A DNA stretch of 61,722 nucleotides from Sphaerimonospora thailandensis (GTDB lineage Bacteria; Actinomycetota; Actinomycetes; Streptosporangiales; Streptosporangiaceae). The stretch lies in assembly GCF_016863115.1 (NCBI RefSeq), contig NZ_BOOG01000046.1:1-61722 (forward strand), in the 5' to 3' direction. The position numbers were made by a program, and so were the translations under genes. Shown piece by piece: positions 1 through 7,680 of the stretch. The notes beneath the pieces are model-generated. The model saw nothing but the letters and a program-made list of their open reading frames with translations, had not been told where the DNA came from and made no database searches. Within the stretch, counting starts at the first letter, position 1. Each line of letters starts with the position of its first letter.

Positions 1-348
1 TTCAATCCGGTGGTCGCGCGGGCCAAGAAGGACGGCCTACGGGCGCTCGGCCAGTTCATCTACTTCGACGCGATCATCATGCACGGCGACGGCGACGACC
101 CCGAGAGCTTCGGCGCCATCCGGAAGAACGCGCTGAAGAAGGCCGAGCCTCCCGCCCGGGGCGGCGACGAGACCGCCTATCTGAACGCCTTCCTCGACGC
201 GCGGAAGAAGGCCATGCGGGCCGAGGCGGCGCACGAGGACACCAGCCGGGTGGACACCGCCCAGCGGGTCTTCCTCAGGAACGGCAACCTCGACCTGGAC
301 CCGCCGCTGCGATGGAAGGTCTACGGTGACCCGTACCGGATCGACTGA
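1..348 (+). CDS. csn: GH46 chitosanase, C-terminal part (cut by window edge)
   Basis: The frame is open from base 1 and ends at TGA 346-348, giving the last 115 residues. Chitosanases of family GH46 are secreted enzymes that cleave beta-1,4-glucosamine chains. The stretch GLRALGQFIYFDAIIMHG, then RVDTAQRVFL, and the ending WKVYGDPY are characteristic of actinobacterial GH46 C-terminal lobes. The catalytic Glu/Asp pair and the signal peptide lie in the missing N-terminal half, so activity cannot be judged. The DasR-like regulator at 7.7 kb and the chitin-binding protein at 61.3 kb fit a strain that uses amino-sugar polymers. Identification is by recalled similarity. Confidence 0.9.
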   Translation, partial: FNPVVARAKKDGLRALGQFIYFDAIIMHGDGDDPESFGAIRKNALKKAEPPARGGDETAYLNAFLDARKKAMRAEAAHEDTSRVDTAQRVFLRNGNLDLDPPLRWKVYGDPYRID

Positions 349-467
349 CACCTTCGGGTACGGCCCTGCCTGCGGCGAGAGCCGACCGTCTTTGCCGCTT
401 CGGCCGACAGCGAGCCGAAGGACTCGATAGGCTCCCGACCGCTTCAGCGAATGCCAGGGAGGCTGTC

Positions 468-1022
468 GTGGCTCAGGGGACGCAAGAGGTTGAGGTTAAG
501 TACCGCGTGGCCGACCTGGCGGCGCTGGAGGACGCGCTGGTCCAGCGCGGGGTGTCCCTGTCGGCCACGATACGGCAGGACGACCAAGCGTACGCCGAAG
601 ATGGCTGGAGCTATGGAAATAGCAAGATCGGGGTGGCGTTCGCACGTCTGCGTACCCAGCAGGGGCGGCATCTGTTCACGGTGAAGAAGCCGCTCGACAA
701 CGAGATGGCCTGCCTGGAGCACGAGACCGAGGTCGCCGACCGGGAGCAGATGCATCAGGCCGTCGTAGCGATGGGCTTCTACCCGACGGTCCGGATCGTG
801 AAGACCCGGAGGACCGGGGTGCTGGGCGACATGTCGATCTGTATCGATGAGGTGGAGCACGCCGGGGTGTTCGTCGAGATCGAGCGGACAGTGCACGGCG
901 GGGAGTCCGGCGCAGCCGTGCAGCAGGAGCTCGACGCCGTCGCGCGATCACTCGGCGTCGAACTGGAGCGTACGACCGACACCTACGACTCCCTCGTGCG
1001 TGCAGCCCTCGCCCCTGCCTAA
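468..1022 (+). CDS. CYTH domain protein (class IV adenylate cyclase / triphosphatase family)
   Basis: 184 residues. The family signature ExExK is at E7, E9, K11, followed by alternating charged beta strands (for example LFTVKKP and CIDEVEHAGVFVEIE) that line the triphosphate-binding tunnel. CYTH enzymes bind triphosphates with divalent metal and act as thiamine triphosphatase, polyphosphatase or class IV adenylate cyclase; the sequence does not decide which. The GTG start at 468 is chosen because GGGAGG precedes it by six bases. The gene converges on the EEP-family gene and overlaps its end by 4 bp. That places it beside a cluster of nucleotide-handling genes, but on the opposite strand. Confidence 0.85.
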   Translation: MAQGTQEVEVKYRVADLAALEDALVQRGVSLSATIRQDDQAYAEDGWSYGNSKIGVAFARLRTQQGRHLFTVKKPLDNEMACLEHETEVADREQMHQAVVAMGFYPTVRIVKTRRTGVLGDMSICIDEVEHAGVFVEIERTVHGGESGAAVQQELDAVARSLGVELERTTDTYDSLVRAALAPA

Positions 1023-1822
1023 AACAATGCGAGGGCATCCGGCCCGGATGGGGCGTCGCAGGGCAGCTTCGCCGCCTCCGCCTGCAGTCCCAGCCGGACT
1101 GCCGCGTGATCGGTCAGGCGGGTCTCGCGCGTCTCCTGAAGATAGGCGCAATCGCAGATGCGGTCGGCCAAGGCTGGGCCCACATGGAAGTAGTCATAGC
1201 AGTAGCCATCGCCGGTCCTGCCGATCCAGCTGTAGGCCTGAATGCCCGGCGAGCAGCGACGGTAGGCATCGAGGAAACCCCGGGCCTTGAGAGTTTCCAG
1301 CAAGCCGAACTCGAACGGGAGGAATCCCGAGTGGAGTGGCTGGTGATCGGCGGAGATCACATTGTAATCCCCGCCGATCACCAGGTGGTCGTGCTGCTCG
1401 GCGGGTAGTTCCTCCAACGCTTTGAGGAGGGAGCCGATGAAGGTTTCCTTGCGAGTGATCTTGTCTGCGCTGCGGTCTCGGCTAGGTACGTAGACAGCGA
1501 GGATCCACATCCGTGGACTCGTGTCTAGCGCCGCGAACGCGACCCGACCGGGGATACTCACCTCATCGAAGGGGTCGGGCTGAGTGTGAGCCAAAGGTAT
1601 TCGGCTGACCAGCGCAGTCCCTCGCTCTCCGTCGATATCAGGTGTCTTGACCACGGCGTAGCCGACATTCCGGAACTGATCTAGCAGGTAGGACGTACCG
1701 GTCCCGGCGCTTGTTTCGGTGAGCAGGAACACATCTTCCGGTCGCCTGGCGAGCCATCGCAGCAGCAGCTCAGCACGCTCGCGTGAAGCGGCCCCGATGT
1801 TGACCGTCAGCGCTTGGACCAC
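1019..1822 (-). CDS. endonuclease/exonuclease/phosphatase (EEP) family protein
   Basis: 267 residues. It has the EEP (DNase I-like) motif series: N8 near the start, metal-binding Glu in LLTET (E36), GGDYNVI in the middle, DYFHV and the C-terminal LTDHAAV with its catalytic Asp-His. Family members hydrolyse phosphodiester bonds in DNA, RNA or nucleotide and lipid phosphates; the substrate is unknown. There is no signal peptide, so it is cytoplasmic. The GTG start is 12 bases after the kinase stop codon, with GAGG upstream, so it is the third gene of the radical SAM - kinase - EEP operon. Its place there suggests it acts on a nucleotide or nucleic acid made or altered by the first two proteins (inference). 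Confidence 0.82.
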   Translation of the reverse strand: MVQALTVNIGAASRERAELLLRWLARRPEDVFLLTETSAGTGTSYLLDQFRNVGYAVVKTPDIDGERGTALVSRIPLAHTQPDPFDEVSIPGRVAFAALDTSPRMWILAVYVPSRDRSADKITRKETFIGSLLKALEELPAEQHDHLVIGGDYNVISADHQPLHSGFLPFEFGLLETLKARGFLDAYRRCSPGIQAYSWIGRTGDGYCYDYFHVGPALADRICDCAYLQETRETRLTDHAAVRLGLQAEAAKLPCDAPSGPDALALF

Positions 1823-1834
1823 AGCCTTGTCACC

Positions 1835-2440
1835 TCATGCCCTCTCGATGTGCTCCAGATGGTGCAGGAGCGTCGTCACCACATCGTTTGGGTCGAGATC
1901 CTGGCAGTCGATCCGGGCCTGGTGCCAGCCGCGTTCTCTCAGGAAGTGGAACGCATCCTCGTAGAGGGCCAGCTCCTGCTGGGGTGAGCCGTCGTGTTCG
2001 AGACGCGACAGCCTCGGGCGATGGTTGAGCCGCCGCTGTAGAACCTCGTGAGTGTGGTGCAAGTAGAAAGATAGAGACGGCGGTGACACCTGCGCGTTGT
2101 ATTGCCAGATCTCCTGGAGAGACAGGCCATCGAGGCGTTGCAGTACCAGCGAGGACTGCACATACCGGTCACTGATCACTACCTGCCCGGCATCCAGTGC
2201 CGGCTGGATCTCGTCGGTGATGTGCTTGTAGCGGTCCGCGGCCACCGCGAGGGCCAATGCTCGGCCTGACAGCGTGGATTCGCTGGCGCGGATCAGGCGC
2301 CCCAGCGGGGTATTCGACGGCTCACTGGTCACGTGGACGGACCGGCCGCGCTCGCGCAGCCGTTCGGCGAGGCGCGTGGCGGTGGTGGTCTTGCCGACAC
2401 CGTTCGGGCCTTCCATGACGAGGAACAAGCCGCCGCTCAT
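1835..2440 (-). CDS. thymidylate-kinase-like P-loop kinase (module 1)
   Basis: 201 residues, the normal size for dTMP kinase. P-loop GPNGVGKT is at residues 11-18, EPSNTPLGRLIR follows in the DR-loop region, AADRYKHITDEIQPAL comes next, and DRYVQSSLVLQ contains the family's acid-arginine pair. dTMP kinases transfer phosphate from ATP to dTMP. Here the usual EPGGTPLGE is changed to EPSNTPLG, a change shared with the second copy at 30675-31289, so the substrate may be another nucleotide. Its ATG overlaps the radical SAM stop as ATGA, which indicates translational coupling. A housekeeping tmk is expected elsewhere in the genome; this copy looks specialised (inference). Confidence 0.85.
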   Translation of the reverse strand: MSGGLFLVMEGPNGVGKTTTATRLAERLRERGRSVHVTSEPSNTPLGRLIRASESTLSGRALALAVAADRYKHITDEIQPALDAGQVVISDRYVQSSLVLQRLDGLSLQEIWQYNAQVSPPSLSFYLHHTHEVLQRRLNHRPRLSRLEHDGSPQQELALYEDAFHFLRERGWHQARIDCQDLDPNDVVTTLLHHLEHIERA

Positions 2441-3537
2441 GACGGCCGGGGGGAGATCTGCAGCAGTGGCTTTTCAATGCGAGGGCACTGCTCCGTGTCG
2501 ACTTCCCCGATCCGCTGGCCGTTCGAGATCAGCGCAGCGGGGCAGCCCTTGCCGCAGGTGCCGTTCATCGAGCAGCCGCTGCATGTTGGGTTCCCTCCCA
2601 TGCTGAGCTTGGCACCCAAGTCGTAGCCGTCAAGGGTTTCGGCGATCTCCCCGTCAAGGATGTTTCCGACCAGGAAGTCGCTGTCAGGATACTGAGACTG
2701 TGGGGTACGGGCGGCGAACACGAGGTAGGGGCAGACGGCGGTGAGCCCGTCCGCGAAGACATAGATGAGTTTCCCGGCGTCGCAGCCCGCCAACGGTTTG
2801 GTGTCGTTAGGGAAGCGGATGTGCACGAGATCGATTCCGCGGTGACGGAACTGTTCGGTCACCTCGTAGATGGCGCGCATCTTGGTGGCGTCGGCGGCGA
2901 GTCGACCGCGGCTTTTCACGCCACGGCCGAAGGATGAGAGCGGGTTCATCAGGACGTATTCGGCATCGACCTCGACTGCGAATTCGCACAGTGCAGCGAA
3001 CTCCTCGACGCCGGTGAGCGCGTTGGGGGTGGACAGCAACCCCTGGAGGATCCCCGCCTGGGCGAACGCGCGGGTCGTGGCCAACGTGGTGTGGAAGGAG
3101 GCGACGCTGCCCCGGAATTTCCCGTGGCTTTCGGGGCGGAACCCGTCGAAGCTCACGTTGATGTGCACGTTGCCGAGACGGGCGAGGTAGGAGATCTGCT
3201 CGTCACTGGTCTGCGTGGCGTTGGTGCAGATCCCGACCGGCAGTCCCATCTCTGCGAGGACGCGGCAAATCTCGAGGATGTCAGGGTGGACGAACGGCTC
3301 GCCGCCGGTAAGGGTCAGGCGTCGTACGCGGGCGCGCTGCAGTCGCGGGAACACCTTCTGCGTGAGGTCCTCCAGGCGCATGTGCTCGCCCCAGTCGCCG
3401 GAGGAGACGAAGCAGTGGGCGCAGTGGAGGTTGCAGCGTTCGGTGATCTGGATCAGCGCTTTGCGCTCGTTTCCGGTCACCGAGGTCCTGAAGTAGCAGG
3501 AGCTTGCATGGCTGTCGATGATGAGTGACCGCTTCAC
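2437..3537 (-). CDS. radical SAM protein with SPASM-like C-terminal cysteine cluster
   Basis: 366 residues. The radical SAM motif C35-x3-C39-x2-C42 sits in ITERCNLHCAHC, TGGEP follows at about residue 78, and a second cysteine cluster CSGCSMNGTCGKGC lies near the C-terminus, as in SPASM/Twitch proteins with auxiliary iron-sulfur clusters. Such proteins modify peptides, proteins or small molecules through a 5'-deoxyadenosyl radical. No obvious precursor peptide lies upstream. The GTG start at 3537 has AGAGAGG just upstream. It heads a tightly coupled operon with the thymidylate-kinase-like and EEP genes, which points to a nucleotide substrate or cofactor rather than a peptide (inference). Confidence 0.85.
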   Translation of the reverse strand: MKRSLIIDSHASSCYFRTSVTGNERKALIQITERCNLHCAHCFVSSGDWGEHMRLEDLTQKVFPRLQRARVRRLTLTGGEPFVHPDILEICRVLAEMGLPVGICTNATQTSDEQISYLARLGNVHINVSFDGFRPESHGKFRGSVASFHTTLATTRAFAQAGILQGLLSTPNALTGVEEFAALCEFAVEVDAEYVLMNPLSSFGRGVKSRGRLAADATKMRAIYEVTEQFRHRGIDLVHIRFPNDTKPLAGCDAGKLIYVFADGLTAVCPYLVFAARTPQSQYPDSDFLVGNILDGEIAETLDGYDLGAKLSMGGNPTCSGCSMNGTCGKGCPAALISNGQRIGEVDTEQCPRIEKPLLQISPRPS

Positions 3538-3702
3538 AGTCTGCCTCTCTTCGGGGGTTGCCGATCAGTTCCGGGATGGGGTTCTGGCCGGCTGATGGGG
3601 GATATCCACAGACGTGGCTGTCAATAATCCATTGATCCACAGCTGCCGGAGCGGCTGAAGTTACGTAAACGCTTGCCTTCTGTTGGAGGTGCAGTTTGCT
3701 TA
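3538..3702. promoter_or_regulatory. leader region of the radical SAM operon
   Basis: 165 bases between the 102-residue gene and the radical SAM gene, read on the minus strand. It holds the palindrome TTACGTAA at 3661-3668. It also holds a second open frame starting with GTG at 3640 whose first residues, MDQWIIDSHVC, echo the IIDSH at residues 6-10 of the radical SAM protein; that frame runs into the radical SAM gene out of frame. No clear -35/-10 pair is assigned. This may be an operator plus leader, or a duplicated gene start. Confidence 0.35.
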
Positions 3703-4011
3703 TTACCTCTGTCGTCTTGCGCGCTCATCTGTGTTGACGGATCTCGGGATGTGTCGGGTGAACTTCACTCCCATGGCCTTGACGAAGTCCTCGACCAGTT
3801 CCCTGGCGCGTCGTGCGACCTGCGCGTCGGCCGTCGCGCCGGTGAAGAACTCCCTGGTCACGTTGCCGTCGGCGTTGGGCAGGTAGCTCAGCAGCATGCG
3901 CTTGCCGGAGTCATAGATCTGGAGACCGAACGCCCGAACCTCGCCCACATAGCCGTACCTCAGTCCGAGTGGCCACTCCGGCTTCTCCCAAATGATGGTG
4001 AAGTCGTCCAT
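3703..4011 (-). CDS. small uncharacterised protein of a WhiJ-type cluster
   Basis: 102 residues, starting MDDFTIIWEKPEWPL and ending TAA at 3703. The start at 4011 is chosen over the longer frame because AAAGGAG lies eight bases upstream. No domain is recognised. The protein is mixed alpha/beta with a basic C-terminal tail and no signal peptide or membrane segment. It sits downstream of the ATP-binding anti-sigma-like gene in the same direction, with a 23-base gap, so the two are probably one transcript. Small unknown proteins are common beside XRE/DUF397/ATP-binding trios in actinomycetes. Confidence 0.7.
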   Translation of the reverse strand: MDDFTIIWEKPEWPLGLRYGYVGEVRAFGLQIYDSGKRMLLSYLPNADGNVTREFFTGATADAQVARRARELVEDFVKAMGVKFTRHIPRSVNTDERARRQR

Positions 4012-4034
4012 TTCGCATCTCCTTTCGTTCGTGT

Positions 4035-4466
4035 TCATGCCGAAGCCAGTTCGAACCAGACCGCTCGTCCGGCATCGTCCTCGTACACTCCCCAGGCAGA
4101 GGCGATCTGGCCGACCAGCCACAGGCCACGGCCCCGGTCGCTGTCCTCAGCGGCACGCAGCATCCGCGGTGCTTGCTTCTTCGAGCCCTGGTCGATCACC
4201 TTGACTTGGAGCGCTCCGGGGCGGTGGGAGATGACCACGGTGATCCGCCCATCGGGGCGCGACCCCGAGTCCGAGTGGCGAACCGAGTTCGTCACCAACT
4301 CGCTGACCAGCAACAGCGCGTCGTCCACCCGCGTGTGGTCCGCCGCTTCCAGAAGCTTCCGGACGTAGAGCCGCGCCTGCGGAACCGACGATTCCTCGCC
4401 AGGCAGGTCGACATGCCCCAGCAGGATCACGTCAGATGGCGTCCGACCGACTTCTGTCCTGATCAT
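4035..4466 (-). CDS. ATP-binding protein of the RsbW/anti-sigma HATPase type
   Basis: 143 residues with the GHKL ATPase fold. The N-box is in LLLVSELVTNSVRHS, the G1-like box in VKVIDQG, and RGRGLWLVGQ forms the ATP lid. It lacks any transmembrane or sensor segment, so it is a free-standing kinase-like protein of the kind that binds sigma factors or partner regulators in actinobacteria. It is divergent from the XRE-DUF5753 gene, with 220 bases between starts. The XRE protein, the DUF397 protein and this ATPase form the trio found at whiJ-like loci of Streptomyces, whose members act in development. The partner is not known. Confidence 0.85.
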   Translation of the reverse strand: MIRTEVGRTPSDVILLGHVDLPGEESSVPQARLYVRKLLEAADHTRVDDALLLVSELVTNSVRHSDSGSRPDGRITVVISHRPGALQVKVIDQGSKKQAPRMLRAAEDSDRGRGLWLVGQIASAWGVYEDDAGRAVWFELASA

Positions 4467-4686
4467 CCAGACTCGCTTCGTTGTGGTCTAGGTGAATCCG
4501 ATTCATGCGCTTTCAATTGGCGGCTGCGGATGGTTGTACGGCCAGGGTGCCGGAAAGTACCGAGACCGCGAAGACGAATTGGCACGCCACAGTAGTCCAA
4601 ATGATGACGGTTTTCGGTCTAACCTGGACTTGTCTCGGATTGATGGTTAGATTGAATTGGAGAGCTTCCAACTCCCCCGAGGAAAA

Positions 4687-5514
4687 ATGAACGAGGACTC
4701 ACTTCCCGACTCAGGTTCTCCCCGTGTTCGCTTCGGGGCCGAGCTGCGCCGGCTACGCGAAGTCGCGCAGTTATCTCAGGCCGCCGTGGCATCTCGTCTC
4801 GGCTGCACTCAGACCCAGGTAAGCCGCTTGGAGCTTGCCAAGCGAACCCCGTCAAGGTCTGACGCCGAGAAGCTGGATCAGATATTTGGGATGACCGATA
4901 GGGGGTACTTTGCAGGGCTATATCGGCGTATTGTCTCTCGCTCGGGCGGGCCTGGCTGGTTCATGGGCTGGGTTGACGAGATCGAGCCAGCCGCCCTGGT
5001 TCTCCGGTCCTGGGATCCCCTTCTGATCCCAGGACTGTTGCAAACCGAGTCATATGCCCAACACATCTTCAGCCGAGAGCCTTGGATTACTCCCGAGGAG
5101 GTGGATGCGCGGGTTCAGGCTCGCATGCAGCGTCGGCAGATCCTTGACAGTGATAGTCCCCCTATGCTCTTGGTCCTGATGGACGCGGGAGTGCTGCGGC
5201 GACGAGTGGGTGGGCCGGAGGCGATGAGGGAGCAACTTGATTTCCTCCTCGAGGTGGGATCGCGTCCTGCCGTCTCCATCCAGGTCGTCGATCCGGAGTG
5301 CCTACCCGGGTTGGCGGGCGCATTCATGATCGCCGAACTTCCGAACGGGGAACCCGATACCGTGCATGTGGACTCTCCGGCAGAAGGCCAGGTCACGACA
5401 GACCATGAGATCGTGACCTCCATACGAAAGCGCTATGAAGCGATACGGCTATGGGCCTATCCTGAGCATGTATCGCTCAGAATGATCGAGGAAGTGAAGC
5501 ACGAATGGACCTGA
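4687..5514 (+). CDS. XRE-family regulator with DUF5753 (WhiJ-like)
   Basis: 275 residues from the ATG at 4687, which is preceded by GAGG; an in-frame ATG 30 bases earlier has no ribosome-binding site. An XRE helix-turn-helix occupies about residues 13-70 (RRLREVAQLSQAAVASRLGC with QTQVSRLELAKR). The DUF5753 domain follows from about residue 95, with its usual PLLIPGLLQTESYA segment. These regulators work with a small DUF397 protein, here overlapping by 10 bases, and with an RsbW-like ATPase, here divergent. The likely role is a local repressor of the divergent promoter region 4467-4686. Confidence 0.9.
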   Translation: MNEDSLPDSGSPRVRFGAELRRLREVAQLSQAAVASRLGCTQTQVSRLELAKRTPSRSDAEKLDQIFGMTDRGYFAGLYRRIVSRSGGPGWFMGWVDEIEPAALVLRSWDPLLIPGLLQTESYAQHIFSREPWITPEEVDARVQARMQRRQILDSDSPPMLLVLMDAGVLRRRVGGPEAMREQLDFLLEVGSRPAVSIQVVDPECLPGLAGAFMIAELPNGEPDTVHVDSPAEGQVTTDHEIVTSIRKRYEAIRLWAYPEHVSLRMIEEVKHEWT

Positions 5515-5708
5515 GCGCCGCCGTATGGCGCAAGTCGACGCGATCCTCAGGAAACGGCGGGCAGTGCGTGGAGGTTGCCTCCAACCTTCCGGGTGTGATC
5601 GCCGTACGTGACAGCAAGAACCCTGATGGTCCCAAGCTGCTCTTCGCCCCTGGAGAGTGGCGCGCCTTCATTGGGGAGATCAAGGACGGGCAGTTCGATC
5701 TGACCTGA
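5505..5708 (+). CDS. DUF397 protein
   Basis: 67 residues. The pattern WRKSTRSSGNGGQCVEVA, then AVRDSKNPDGPKL and a terminal WRAFIGEIKDGQFD is the complete DUF397 fold. In studied loci these small proteins act with the upstream XRE-DUF5753 regulator, sometimes as its antagonist. The gene overlaps the regulator by 10 bases, which suggests coupled translation. A strong hairpin terminator lies 45 bases downstream. Confidence 0.93.
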   Translation: MDLSAAVWRKSTRSSGNGGQCVEVASNLPGVIAVRDSKNPDGPKLLFAPGEWRAFIGEIKDGQFDLT

Positions 5709-5752
5709 TCACCACGGTCGGCGGCGCCGCTGCTGTCCATCGCTACCTGAAA

Positions 5753-5785
5753 CGCCCGGATCACCGTGATGATCCGGGCGCTTTT
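5753..5785 (+). terminator. rho-independent terminator after the DUF397 gene
   Basis: An 11-bp perfect stem (CGCCCGGATCA at 5753-5763 pairing with 5770-5780), a 6-base loop, then CTTTT. It ends the XRE-DUF397 transcript and separates it from the convergent bioB pseudogene. Confidence 0.8.
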
Positions 5786-5826
5786 GGGTAGTCGGGCTAG
5801 CTTGTCTGTGGGGGCTGCTCCTCGGC

Positions 5827-6833
5827 TCAGAGGGTGTCCGAGAGGGCCTTGATGGGCATCTTGAGGTCGACCAGGAGGCTGAGGTCCTCCTCGGGGGTAC
5901 GGCCCAGCGTGGTCAGGTAGTTGCCGACGATGATGGCGTTGATGCCGCCGAGCATGCCGTCACGCATGCCGAGGTCGCCCAGCGTCAGCTCGCGGCCACC
6001 GGCGTACCGCAGGATGGTGCGCGGCAGCGCGAGCCGGAACGTCGCGATCGTCTTCAACGCCTCGGTCCCCTCCAGCAGTGGCTGGTCGGCGAACGGCGTG
6101 CCCGGCCGGGGGTTGAGGAAGTTGAGCGGGACCTCGTCGGAGGCCAGCTCGCCGAGTTGCGCGGCGAACTCGGCCCGCTACTCCAGCGTCTCGCCCATGC
6201 CGATGATGCCGCCGCAGCACAGCGCTCCTCCCAGGTGTGGGTGGTCACGACCTTCGCAAAATGCGACCGCGCGGTCTCCAGGTTGTGGTTGTAGCGGTGC
6301 ACGCCCATCTCGGCCAGTTCGTCCACCTGGGCCTGGGTGAGTATGCCGAGCGAGCAGGCGATGTTGATGTCGACGGCTTCGCGGATCGCCTTGACGCCCT
6401 CGCGAACCTGGTCCATGAGCCGCCGGTCGGGTCCCCGTACGGCCGCGACGATGCAGAACTCCGTCGCCCCCGTCTGAGCGGTCTCCACCGCGGCCTGGAC
6501 CAGGGAAGGGATGTCCAGCCACGCGGCGCGCACCGGGGAGGTGAACTGGCCGGACTGTGAGTAGAAGTGGCAGTCCTCCGGGCAGCCGCCGGTCTTGAGT
6601 GAGACGATGCCCTCGACCTCGACCTCCGGGCCGCACCACTTCATCAGGACCTCGTGGGCCAGGGCGAGCAGATCGGGCAGCCGGTCGTCGGGCAGGGTCA
6701 GGCAGGCCAGGGCCTGGGCGGCGTCGAGGCCCCTGCCCTCCTCCAGCACCTGGACGCGGGCGATCTCCAGAATGTCGTCGTTCACTGCGCCCATTTCGTG
6801 GTCGCTGGGGCTCAAGCGGGCTCGTGGGGTCAT
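5827..6833 (-). pseudogene. bioB: biotin synthase bioB, broken by three lesions
   Basis: BioB inserts sulfur into dethiobiotin by radical SAM chemistry. The start at 6833 overlaps the bioD stop as ATGA, and the proper C-terminus [10 protein letters not shown] ends at 5827, so the whole gene is present but damaged. First, the iron-sulfur motif CPEDCxxC reads CPEDCHFY: codon TAC at 6561-6563 replaces the third cysteine. Second, after HTWEER (near 6224) roughly 50 bases are missing and the frame shifts, resuming as [13 protein letters not shown]. Third, the next codon is TAG (6178-6180), where the family has Gln before RAEFAAQL. The reading frame from 6219 to 5827 is otherwise clean. The product cannot be functional. 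Confidence 0.93.
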
Positions 6834-7552
6834 GCGGAAAGCTTGAGGGTGGTGCGGAAGGTGGCGGCGTCGAACACTCCGCCCAGTGTCGGGGCGAGCC
6901 CCGCCCGTGCCGCGCGCCGGAACTCGGCCTGGTCGAGGGCGCCCGCACCCTCGGGCAGCACCCCGGCGAGCGGCCGGGCCGCGAGCATCTCCAGGTCGGC
7001 GACGTTGCACCGCTCAGCCAGTCCCGGCTCGGCCGGCCACGAGCCGATCACCACGCCGGCCAGTTCGAGGCCTCGGCCGGCCATCGCCTCCAGCGTCAGC
7101 GCGGTGTGGTTGAGCGTGCCGAGCCCGGCCCGGGTCACCACCAGTACCGGCGCCCCCAGCTCATGCGCCAGGCCGGCGATCGTGCTCCCCTCCTCGTCGA
7201 AACGGACGAGGAGGCCGCCCGCCCCCTCCACGATGACCAGCCGGTGCGACTCGGCCTGCTCCCGGACGAGTGTGGCCACCGAGGCGAGTGAGACCGGCGG
7301 CAGGCCCGACACGCGGGCGGCGGCGGCGGGCGACAGCGGGTCGGGATATCTGGCCGGTTCGAACGTCGTTCTCGCCCCCGACAGCCGGATCACCTCGTCC
7401 AGGTCTCCCGGCTCGTCGGCCGCCACCCCGGTCTGCGCCGGTTTGACCACGGAGACCGTCACGCCGCGTCCAAGGGCCATCGCGGCCAGCGCCGCCGTGA
7501 CCACGGTCTTCCCGACACCGGTGTCCGTGCCTGTGACAACGATAATGCTCAT
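6830..7552 (-). CDS. bioD: dethiobiotin synthetase
   Basis: 240 residues. BioD closes the ureido ring of dethiobiotin from diaminopelargonate, CO2 and ATP. The N-terminal P-loop is [11 protein letters not shown], followed by VKPAQTG, which contacts substrate. [13 protein letters not shown] matches the family motif that binds Mg and substrate. It looks intact although the following bioB is not. No bioA is present in the window. A terminator-like hairpin separates it from the upstream regulator gene, so bioD-bioB was probably its own transcript. Confidence 0.92.
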   Translation of the reverse strand: MSIIVVTGTDTGVGKTVVTAALAAMALGRGVTVSVVKPAQTGVAADEPGDLDEVIRLSGARTTFEPARYPDPLSPAAAARVSGLPPVSLASVATLVREQAESHRLVIVEGAGGLLVRFDEEGSTIAGLAHELGAPVLVVTRAGLGTLNHTALTLEAMAGRGLELAGVVIGSWPAEPGLAERCNVADLEMLAARPLAGVLPEGAGALDQAEFRRAARAGLAPTLGGVFDAATFRTTLKLSA

Positions 7553-7615
7553 TCACCGCAGCGTACGGCGTGGCGGCGGCCCGGCGGCGCAGGGCATGAG
7601 CGCCGGACGCGGCCG

Positions 7616-7652
7616 TGTCGCCGGGGCGGCGGTCGGCGCCGCCCCGGCGACA
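7616..7652 (-). terminator. hairpin terminator after the DasR-like gene
   Basis: A perfect 15-bp GC-rich stem (7616-7630 with 7638-7652) and a 7-base loop lie between the regulator stop and bioD. It has no long T tract on either strand, as is common in actinomycetes. Confidence 0.6.
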
Positions 7653-7680
7653 GCCGTACGACTCAGTGTGACGGGGGTCG

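Noticed and set aside
2437-3537. Radical SAM module 1 as a prokaryotic viperin
   Set aside because: The C-terminal cluster CSGCSMNGTCGKGC belongs to SPASM-type proteins, and the viperin motif after the CxxxCxxC does not fit; only the kinase pairing is alike.
4481-4494. A dre-like half site TGTGGTCTAGGTGA before the ATP-binding gene
   Set aside because: Only one half of the palindrome fits; no link to amino-sugar genes.
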